From NCBI GenBank assembly GCA_945870175.1, contig CAMBRJ010000235.1:1-5463 (forward strand): a DNA stretch of 5,463 nucleotides. Reading direction: 5' to 3'. Made by a program: the position numbers and the translations under genes. Below, one piece after another: positions 1-5,463 of this stretch. Positions within the stretch are counted from its first letter, which is position 1. Each line of letters starts with the position of its first letter. Origin of the DNA: Gemmatimonas phototrophica. GTDB taxonomy: Bacteria > Gemmatimonadota > Gemmatimonadetes > Gemmatimonadales > Gemmatimonadaceae. Below the pieces are notes generated by a model. That model searched no databases. It was not told the DNA's origin and saw only the letters and a list, made by a program, of their open reading frames with translations.

Positions 1-1715
1 ATCACCGTCAGCGTGGTGAGACCGAGAAAGTCCATCTTGAGCATGCCGGCTTTTTCCAGCGCGTTCATGTCGTACTGCGTCACGATCACGCGCTCGTCGT
101 CGCCGCCACCGCCCGCACCCTTGGAGGCCTGCGTGCAAATCGGCACGAATTCGTCGAGCGGGCCCGGCGCAATCACGACACCGGCGGCATGCACCCCCGT
201 GTGACGCGACAACCCTTCCAGCGAAATCGCGAAGTCCAGCAGCTGCGTGTAGCGCGGCTCGTTCCGGTAGAACGCCTTCACCTCCGGCACCTGCTCGATC
301 GCTTCCTTCACCGTCAGCGAGAAGTTCGGCGCATTCGGAATCAGCTTCGCCAGCGCGTCCGTTTCGCCCGGCGTGAAGCCCAGCGTACGACCCACGTCCT
401 TCACGGCAGCGCGCGACTTCATCGTGCCGAAGGTGACGATCTGCCCAACAGATTCCTTGCCGTACTTCTGCCGCACGTACTCGATCACTTCACCGCGTCG
501 CTCGAAGCAGAAGTCGACGTCGACGTCGGGCATCGAGACGCGTTCGGGATTCAGAAAGCGCTCGAAGAGCAGGTCGAACTCGAGCGGACACACGTCGGTG
601 ATGCGCGTGGCATACGCCACCAGTGAGCCGGCCGCCGACCCACGGCCCGGGCCCACCGGAATCCCACGGTCGCGCGCCGCTTTGATGAAGTCGGCGGTGA
701 TCAGGAAGTAGCCGGCGTACCCGGTCTTCGTGATGACGCCCAATTCGTAATCGAGCCGCTCCTGTACGTTCGCGGGGAGCGGATCTCCGTACCGCACCTT
801 CGCGCCGTCGGTGGCGAGACGCACGAGGTACGCGTTTTCGCTCTCGACGCCGGGCGGCAACGGGAACGACGGCACGTAGTACTTCTTCGCGAACTGCACG
901 TCCACCGAATCCGCGATCGCCAACGTATTCGTGAGCACATCCTCGCGGCCCGGGAAGAACGGGCGAATCTCATTCGGCGGCTTGAAGTACAAGCCGTCGT
1001 CGTACTTCATGCGATCGCGGTCGTTGCGATCCTTACCAAGACCGATGCACAACAGCACGTCGTGCGCGTCGTGGTCCTCGTGCTTCAGGAAGTGCGCGTC
1101 GTTCGTGGCGATGACGGGCAGCCCCAGCTCGTCACCCAGCGACAGGATCTTGGCATTGAGCTTGGCCTGACCTTCGCTGGTGTGCGCCTGCACTTCCAGG
1201 TAATACCGGTCCTTGAACAGCTCGGCGTACCACGCGGCGGCCTCACGCGCGGCGTCCATGCGGTCGCCCATGAGGTGACCGGCCACTTCACCGGCCAGAC
1301 ACGCCGACGACACGATCAGCCCCTCGGAGTACTTGGCCAGCAGTTCGCGGTCGATCCGTGGCTTCGTGTAGAAGCCTTCGGTGTACCCCAACGACGACAG
1401 CTTGACCAGATTCTTGTAGCCCACAATGTCGCGGGCCAGCAGCACCAGGTGATAGTACGGCTTCTGACCCGGCCCCGGGCGGCCCCGCGTGCGGCGGTCA
1501 CCCGGCGCCACGTAGGCTTCCATCCCCATGATGGGCTTCACGCCCGCCTTGCGCGCCTTCTCCTGGAAATCCCAGGCAGCATGCATGTTACCGTGATCGG
1601 TGATCGCCAGCGCCGGCATTTCGTAATGCTGGGCGCGTTTGATCAGATCATCGATACGATTCGCGCCGTCAAGCAGCGAATACTCGGAGTGGCAGTGCAG
1701 ATGAACAAACGACAT
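1..1715 (-). CDS. dnaE: DNA polymerase III subunit alpha, N-terminal 571 residues (partial at left edge)
   Basis: This is the catalytic subunit of the replicative DNA polymerase, acting in the cytoplasmic replisome. The translation begins MSFVHLHCHSEYSLLDG, the usual start of this family, which fixes the ATG at 1715-1713; the frame stays open upstream, but nothing there looks conserved. The PHP domain spans about residues 3-270 and keeps all nine expected metal ligands: H7, H9, D16, H41, E66, H89, C139, D206 and H208. The polymerase core follows, with the Gly-Ser motif GPGRGSAAGSLVAY at 355-368, catalytic aspartates D397 and D399 in PDVDVDFC, and the third, D562, in KMDFLGL. A short Gly/Asp-rich stretch (532-541) precedes that last motif. 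Family members run about 1,150-1,200 residues, so the rest of the fingers, the clamp-binding, OB and tau-binding parts lie outside the window. No good Shine-Dalgarno is visible. DnaE1-type identity is secure; PolC is excluded by the domain order. Confidence 0.97.
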   Translation of the reverse strand, partial: MSFVHLHCHSEYSLLDGANRIDDLIKRAQHYEMPALAITDHGNMHAAWDFQEKARKAGVKPIMGMEAYVAPGDRRTRGRPGPGQKPYYHLVLLARDIVGYKNLVKLSSLGYTEGFYTKPRIDRELLAKYSEGLIVSSACLAGEVAGHLMGDRMDAAREAAAWYAELFKDRYYLEVQAHTSEGQAKLNAKILSLGDELGLPVIATNDAHFLKHEDHDAHDVLLCIGLGKDRNDRDRMKYDDGLYFKPPNEIRPFFPGREDVLTNTLAIADSVDVQFAKKYYVPSFPLPPGVESENAYLVRLATDGAKVRYGDPLPANVQERLDYELGVITKTGYAGYFLITADFIKAARDRGIPVGPGRGSAAGSLVAYATRITDVCPLEFDLLFERFLNPERVSMPDVDVDFCFERRGEVIEYVRQKYGKESVGQIVTFGTMKSRAAVKDVGRTLGFTPGETDALAKLIPNAPNFSLTVKEAIEQVPEVKAFYRNEPRYTQLLDFAISLEGLSRHTGVHAAGVVIAPGPLDEFVPICTQASKGAGGGGDDERVIVTQYDMNALEKAGMLKMDFLGLTTLTV

Positions 1716-1724
1716 GGACCGAGA

Positions 1725-1730
1725 ATGATA
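1725..1730 (-). promoter_or_regulatory. Possible -10 element for dnaE
   Basis: Read on the minus strand this is TATCAT, four of six matches to TATAAT, in an otherwise GC-rich stretch. It lies nine bases before the dnaE ATG, so transcription from it would start only about 0-4 bases before the start codon. The hexamer 17 bp further upstream (1748-1753, TGTCGC) is a poor -35. The call rests on one short match and could be chance. Confidence 0.3.
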
Positions 1731-1758
1731 GCGCGGCAGACCGCACGGCGACACGGGA

Positions 1759-1764
1759 TTGACA
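1759..1764 (+). promoter_or_regulatory. Possible -35 element (TTGACA) for the aminopeptidase gene
   Basis: This is an exact sigma70-type -35 hexamer 35 bp before the proposed ATG. At the standard 17-bp spacing the -10 position (1782-1787) reads GGGCGG, which is nothing like TATAAT. It is therefore either half of a promoter needing an activator or a chance match. Confidence 0.2.
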
Positions 1765-1772
1765 GCAGGGCA

Positions 1773-1799
1773 GTGCCACGGGGGCGGGTCTCGTGGCGC
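1773..1799 (+). promoter_or_regulatory. Hairpin abutting the aminopeptidase start codon
   Basis: The arms GTGCCACG (1773-1780) and CGTGGCGC (1792-1799) can pair over 8 bp, with one G-U pair, around an 11-base loop GGGGCGGGTCT. The loop holds the only G-rich stretch that could serve as a ribosome binding site for the ATG at 1800, so the fold would influence access to it. There is no T-run, so it does not look like an intrinsic terminator. A role in translation is inference. Confidence 0.35.
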
Positions 1800-2840
1800 A
1801 TGTTTCGTCGGCTCACCGGTGCCGCCACCGCGCTCATGGTGCTCGTGCTCGGTCTTACCCCCATGGGCTGCTACCTCTCCCGGGCCGCGTACGAGGAGGC
1901 CAAAATCCTCTCCCGCCGCCGCCCGATCGACCGGTTGGTCGCCGATGCCACCACCGATCCGGCCCTGCGCGCCAAGCTCACGCTGGTGCAGGAGGCACGC
2001 CGCTTCGCGATCGACTCGCTGGCGCTCACCGCCCGCAAGAGTTTCACCGCCTACTCCCGGCTCGACCGCGACACGCTCGTGCTGGTCGTCAGCGCGGCCT
2101 ATCGCGACCGGCTGGAGCAGAAGACCTGGTGGTTCCCGGTCGTCGGCCGCTTCCCGTACAAGGGCTTCTTCGACTTCCCCGGTGCCCTGCGCACCGCCCA
2201 ATCATTGCGCACCGATGGCTTCGATGTCACGGTCGGACCCTCGTCGGCCTTCAGCACGCTCGGCTGGTTCAATGATCCCTTGGTCAGCACCACCGTGAAA
2301 GCGGATTCGGTGACGCTCGTCAACACGATCCTTCATGAACTGCTGCACAACACGTTCTTCGCCAAGGGCGCGGTGCCGTTCAACGAGTCGTTCGCCACGT
2401 TCGTCGGCGGCCGTGGCGCGGAGCATTTCTTCCGGGCGCGCGGCGACTCGCTGTCGCTGCGCCGGGCGCAAGACGAGTGGCACGACGACTTGCTGCTGGG
2501 CGCGTTCTGGGAGCGCACCTCGACCGAGATCGAGCAGCTGTTCGCCGCGCTTCCCGACTCCGCCAGTGCCGCGCGGATCGCCGCCCGCGACCTCGTGTAC
2601 GCGCGCGCCCGCACCCGCCTCGTGGACAGCATTGGTCCGCAGCTTCGCACCTATCCCGACGGATGGGGGCAGCAGGTGACACTCAACAATGCGGTGCTGC
2701 TCTCGCGCCGTGTGTACGCCGAACGGCTCGATCGCTTCGACTCGGTGTACGTGGCCGAAGGACGCGATCTCAAGCGCGCGATCGTGCGCATCATCGCCCT
2801 TCAGGAAGCAGCACAAACCGCGCGCGATTCGCTTCGGTGA
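1800..2840 (+). CDS. Predicted zinc aminopeptidase lipoprotein, COG4324/PF10023 family
   Basis: This 346-residue protein matches the predicted-aminopeptidase family COG4324, whose substrate is not established. The N-terminus has basic residues (MFRR), a hydrophobic stretch at 8-20 and a cysteine at 24 followed by YLSRAAYEEAKIL, the usual mature start in this family; it is probably a lipoprotein, although the lipobox TPMGC is atypical. Family blocks visible in order are WWFPVVGRFPYKGFF (110-124), FSTLGWFNDPLVST (151-164), the zinc motif HELLH (179-183) and FNESFATFVG (194-203). Zinc ligands should be H179 and H183, with E180 catalytic. E196 in the NESFA segment, comparable to NEGFA of M1 aminopeptidases, is the likely third ligand; E208 is the alternative. 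The C-terminal third is charged and probably helical. I chose ATG 1800 because it gives a compact signal peptide. GTG 1773 would add nine residues (PRGRVSW region), and the frame is open much further upstream only as antisense to dnaE. Confidence 0.88.
   Translation: MFRRLTGAATALMVLVLGLTPMGCYLSRAAYEEAKILSRRRPIDRLVADATTDPALRAKLTLVQEARRFAIDSLALTARKSFTAYSRLDRDTLVLVVSAAYRDRLEQKTWWFPVVGRFPYKGFFDFPGALRTAQSLRTDGFDVTVGPSSAFSTLGWFNDPLVSTTVKADSVTLVNTILHELLHNTFFAKGAVPFNESFATFVGGRGAEHFFRARGDSLSLRRAQDEWHDDLLLGAFWERTSTEIEQLFAALPDSASAARIAARDLVYARARTRLVDSIGPQLRTYPDGWGQQVTLNNAVLLSRRVYAERLDRFDSVYVAEGRDLKRAIVRIIALQEAAQTARDSLR
2791..2840. other. Tail-to-tail coding overlap of the two peptidase genes
   Basis: The aminopeptidase TGA is at 2838-2840 and the M16 peptidase TGA, on the other strand, reads from 2793 to 2791. 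The last 16 or so codons of each gene are therefore encoded in the same 50 bp. There is no space for separate terminators, so transcripts of both genes must run into one another's coding region. Confidence 0.9.
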
Positions 2841-5463
2841 GGTAGCGCTTCGCCGCCGCCGCGAGCTTCTCCGCGGTGAGTGAGGCAATCATCGGATCTT
2901 CGTGGCCGATGGTGCCAAGATCATCACCGTTCTCGAGACGGCTGCGAATGGTGCTCAGCCAGTAGCCGTTCTGCTTGCGCGCCACTTCGAGCTCACGACG
3001 CTGCTGCTCGCGTACGCGTTCCACTTCCGCCGCGCTGGGCGGCACGCGACGCAGGGAGTCGAGTTCCTGCTGCACCGCCGCGAACATCGACTCCGCCTTC
3101 TCCGGCGCCGAGCCGTAGCTGATCACCAGCTGCCATTCCTGTCGTGGCGTGCGCGCGTACTGCGCGCTCACCGACACCGAGTACGTGCCGCCCAGCGATT
3201 CGCGCAGACGGTCCAGCAGCCGCATCTCGAGCACTTCCCCCACCGACGACAACAGGTAGGCGTCTTCGCGGCTCCATGGGGCCGCACCGGCCATCAGAAT
3301 GGCCGTCTGGCTCTGCGGCGCGATGCCCTTGCGCACGGTCTTGTCGATCTGGCCGCTGAATAGTTTGGGCCCGACGTCCTTGAACGCTTCCTTCCGACCG
3401 GCGGCCGGCAGCGGCGCGAGCCACTGTTCCACCAACGGCTTCAGCACCGCAAGGTCTACGTTACCAACGAACAAAAAGGTGAAGTCCCCCAGATCGGCAA
3501 ACCGATCGCGATAGATCGCCAGCATCTCGTCGAGGTTGAGTTCCTGCAACATCTCGACCGAGAGCGCGCGCACCCGTGGATGTCCGCCGGCCAGCGTCAT
3601 CTGCACCGTATCACTGAACACGGCGGCCGGATTGGCGTCCTTGTTCTTGAGCACCTGATCGAACTGCTGCAACAGCGCGTTGAACGCGGAGCTGTCCGCG
3701 CGCGGCGACGTGAGTCGCAGCCACGTGAGCTGCATCATCGTTTCGAGGTCCTTCGGCGACGCGCGTCCGCTCACCCCTTCGCTGAGGTCGGAGATCACGG
3801 CCGATGCGGTAGCCACCTTGCCCGTGAGCTTCTTGTTCAAGTCGACAATCGAGTACTCGCCCACGCCACCGCGCTCGATCACCGTGGTCGCCAACGAGGT
3901 CTTGAACAGATCCTGGTCGGCCACCAAGCTGGCCCCACCCGGGCTCCATCCCGTCATCACGATCTGGTCGGCGGTGAAGTCGGTGGGCTTCACGAACACT
4001 TTGATGCCGTTCGACAACGTCCATTCCGTGAGGCTGAGCGACTCCGTTTTCTTCTCGCTCACCACACGTCCGGCGGTCGGCGCCTTCGCCACCAAGGCGC
4101 CCGCTGTCACCGTTTCCACCCACGGCGTGATGGTGGCCGCATTGACCGTGCCGAGTACCGCGCGGATGTCGGCATCGGTCGGCACCTTGAGTCCGTCCTT
4201 TTCCGGCAGGCTCACGGTCACGACACGATTCGCCTCGCCGACGCGGCCCGCGCCCAGTGCATTCACTTCGGTCAGCGTGACCGTGGGCAACAAGCGCTGC
4301 ATCGCGGCATACTCGAACGCGATACCGGGCATGGCCTCACCCTGCAGGAAGTGGTCGATGTATTCGTCGACGAAGGCACCCGACGGGGTCTTGTCGCGCT
4401 CCTGATACGCGCGTTCGTAGCCACGCAGCGTGTTCGTTTTCGCCCGTTCCAGTTCGGCCGCCAGGAACCCGTGACGACGTACGCGCTCGGCCTCAATCAG
4501 CAGCGACTGCAGCGACTCCAGCAGCCGACCCTCTTTCGCCTGTGCATCGAGCGAGTAGTACTCGCTGTTGCGCACAAAGCTGCCGCCGCCGGCACCGGCA
4601 CCGACGAAGGGTGTCTCGGGTTTGAGCGCGAGTTCACCAAAACGCTGGTTCAGCATCTGATCGTACAGGCGCTCCAGCAGATCGCGGCGGAGATCGCCCA
4701 CCGTACGCGTCGTGCGCCCCTTGCTCTTCCAGAGCACGCCAACCGACGAGCCACTCAGCTCCTTGTCGGTCGCGATGGAGATGAGGGTGGAATCGTGCGT
4801 CGGCACCGCAGCAACGGTGCGGGCGCGCGCCCCCTTGCGCGGCGCGATGCCGCCGAACGTAGAACGGATCAGCGCTTCCAGCTGCTTCGGGTCGGCATCA
4901 CCGACGGCCACCACGGCCATGAGATCGGGACGGTACCAGTCGCGCCAGAAGCGCTTGAGCGGCGCCGGGTTTGCCCGCTCGAGAACGTCCGGCTTGCCGA
5001 TGGGCAGTCGCTCGGCGTAGCGCGAGCCGCGGAAAATCACCGGGAACTGCTGGTCGCGGAGCCGTTCGCCGGCGCCAAGGCCGTTGCGCCACTCCGACAG
5101 CACCACGCCGCGTTCGGCCACCACTTCGGTGGAATCGAACAGAATGCCGGTGGCCACGTCGCCCAGAAAGCGGAAGCTTTTCTCGAGAATGCCCGCGCTG
5201 TCCGTGGGGACCGGGAGGATGTAGACGGTTTCGTCGAAGCTCGTGAACGCATTCAAGTCGGCGCCGAACCGCACCCCGATCGACTCGAGGTCCTTCACGA
5301 TATCGTTCTTCGCGAAGGACTTCGTGCCGTTGAAGGCCATGTGCTCGATGAAGTGCGCGAGCCCACGTTGATCGTCGTCTTCCAGAATGGAACCCGCATT
5401 CACAACCAGCCGCAGCTCGGCCCGCTGTTCCGGCTTGGCGTTGCGTCGGATGTAATAGCGAAT
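2791..5463 (-). CDS. M16 family zinc metallopeptidase, PqqL-like two-unit protein (N-terminus outside window)
   Basis: This is an inverzincin-type peptidase, 890 residues visible, numbered here from the first codon at the right edge. The frame is open to the edge and already reads IRYYIRRNAKPEQRAELRLV before a GTG at 5403, so that GTG is internal; the missing part is probably a secretion signal plus a few dozen residues. The zinc and catalytic motif HFIEH is at 37-41, followed by E117 and E124 in ERGVVLSEW, matching the HxxEH-x75-E-x6-E pattern. An M16 C-type domain starts near FWRDWYRPD (172). A second M16 unit begins about residue 481 (WTLSNGIKVFVKP); it has no HxxEH and is the expected inactive half. 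It carries R754 and Y761 in RESLGGTY, spaced like the substrate-contacting Arg/Tyr pair of insulin-degrading enzyme. Length and order fit full-size proteins of about 930-950 residues. Periplasmic peptide degradation is the likely role; the substrate is unknown. Confidence 0.95.
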   Translation of the reverse strand: MRYYIRRNAKPEQRAELRLVVNAGSILEDDDQRGLAHFIEHMAFNGTKSFAKNDIVKDLESIGVRFGADLNAFTSFDETVYILPVPTDSAGILEKSFRFLGDVATGILFDSTEVVAERGVVLSEWRNGLGAGERLRDQQFPVIFRGSRYAERLPIGKPDVLERANPAPLKRFWRDWYRPDLMAVVAVGDADPKQLEALIRSTFGGIAPRKGARARTVAAVPTHDSTLISIATDKELSGSSVGVLWKSKGRTTRTVGDLRRDLLERLYDQMLNQRFGELALKPETPFVGAGAGGGSFVRNSEYYSLDAQAKEGRLLESLQSLLIEAERVRRHGFLAAELERAKTNTLRGYERAYQERDKTPSGAFVDEYIDHFLQGEAMPGIAFEYAAMQRLLPTVTLTEVNALGAGRVGEANRVVTVSLPEKDGLKVPTDADIRAVLGTVNAATITPWVETVTAGALVAKAPTAGRVVSEKKTESLSLTEWTLSNGIKVFVKPTDFTADQIVMTGWSPGGASLVADQDLFKTSLATTVIERGGVGEYSIVDLNKKLTGKVATASAVISDLSEGVSGRASPKDLETMMQLTWLRLTSPRADSSAFNALLQQFDQVLKNKDANPAAVFSDTVQMTLAGGHPRVRALSVEMLQELNLDEMLAIYRDRFADLGDFTFLFVGNVDLAVLKPLVEQWLAPLPAAGRKEAFKDVGPKLFSGQIDKTVRKGIAPQSQTAILMAGAAPWSREDAYLLSSVGEVLEMRLLDRLRESLGGTYSVSVSAQYARTPRQEWQLVISYGSAPEKAESMFAAVQQELDSLRRVPPSAAEVERVREQQRRELEVARKQNGYWLSTIRSRLENGDDLGTIGHEDPMIASLTAEKLAAAAKRYLTEANRARFVLLPEGR

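Larger units (their letters stand above)
1716..1799. other. Divergent intergenic region between dnaE and the aminopeptidase gene
   Basis: These 84 bp separate the start codons of two divergently transcribed genes and must carry at least the 5' signals of both unless promoters lie inside the neighbouring genes. They contain a TATCAT hexamer facing dnaE, a perfect TTGACA hexamer facing the aminopeptidase gene, and an 8-bp hairpin ending directly at the aminopeptidase start. Neither side shows a strong AGGAGG-type ribosome binding site. Confidence 0.8.

Noticed and set aside
95..122. GGC/GCC-rich run in dnaE considered as a simple repeat
   Set aside because: It encodes a short Gly/Asp loop (residues 532-541) in a surface region that varies in this family; it is not a tandem repeat of note.
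189..711. Plus-strand open frames opposite dnaE
   Set aside because: Composition is dominated by Arg, His and Ser from reverse-strand codons, and the dnaE frame on the other strand carries the conserved polymerase motifs.
1..1715. Intein or insertion in dnaE
   Set aside because: The visible PHP, Gly-Ser, PDVDVDF and KMDFLGL motifs are at standard spacing, with catalytic aspartates at 397, 399 and 562 against 401, 403 and 555 in E. coli. Only the part beyond the window could hold an insertion.
1062..1799. Long open frame on the plus strand continuing upstream of the aminopeptidase gene, which would give a 592-residue protein
   Set aside because: The first 246 codons are entirely antisense to dnaE or in the intergenic gap, resemble no protein, and precede an obvious signal peptide starting at 1800. 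It is a GC-rich open-frame artefact.
2857..2878. Small GC-rich inverted repeat after the aminopeptidase stop codon, considered as a terminator
   Set aside because: The stem is about 5 bp plus a G-U extension, has an 8-base loop and no T-run, and lies inside M16 coding sequence; repeated GCC codons explain it.
2202..2888. Minus-strand open frame of 228 codons opposite the aminopeptidase gene
   Set aside because: It lies over the HELLH and NESFA coding region of the real gene and has no recognisable features of its own.
3680..4405. Plus-strand open frame of 241 codons opposite the M16 gene
   Set aside because: It is Ser/Thr/Val-rich low-information translation antisense to a well-conserved M16 coding region.
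5401..5403. GTG as the start codon of the M16 gene
   Set aside because: The in-frame residues upstream (RYYIRRNAKPEQRAEL) are the conserved beginning of the M16 domain, so the gene starts outside the window.

Overview
The window is a GC-rich chromosomal segment (roughly 65% G+C by eye) holding three densely packed protein genes and almost no non-coding DNA. Base composition, a DnaE that opens like the MSFVHLHCHSEYSLLDG type, and a PqqL-like M16 peptidase beside a lipoprotein-type COG4324 peptidase suggest a Gram-negative environmental bacterium. Gemmatimonadota is my best guess, at modest confidence; Acidobacteriota or a myxobacterial lineage are alternatives. The window contains no RNA genes, insertion sequences, CRISPR arrays or phage genes that I can see.

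Layout: positions 1-1715 (minus strand) are the first 571 codons of dnaE, the replicative DNA polymerase III alpha subunit, which runs off the left edge. An 84-bp divergent intergenic gap (1716-1799) follows and holds weak promoter-like elements and a hairpin. Positions 1800-2840 (plus strand) encode a complete predicted secreted zinc aminopeptidase of the COG4324/PF10023 family. Positions 2791-5463 (minus strand) carry all but the N-terminal leader of a two-unit M16 (insulinase/pitrilysin-like) zinc peptidase, which runs off the right edge. The two peptidase genes converge and overlap tail to tail by 50 bp.

How the genes relate: dnaE is a core replication gene with no evident link to the others beyond sharing a divergent gap. 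The two peptidases are both predicted envelope zinc enzymes and could act on successive stages of peptide breakdown, an M16 enzyme on oligopeptides and an aminopeptidase on N-termini. They lie on opposite strands, so they are not an operon, and the functional link is inference only.

I found no convincing undescribed system. The points most worth a second look are the fully intact PHP metal site of DnaE, a possible leaderless dnaE start, the hairpin abutting the aminopeptidase start codon, and the coding overlap between the peptidase genes.
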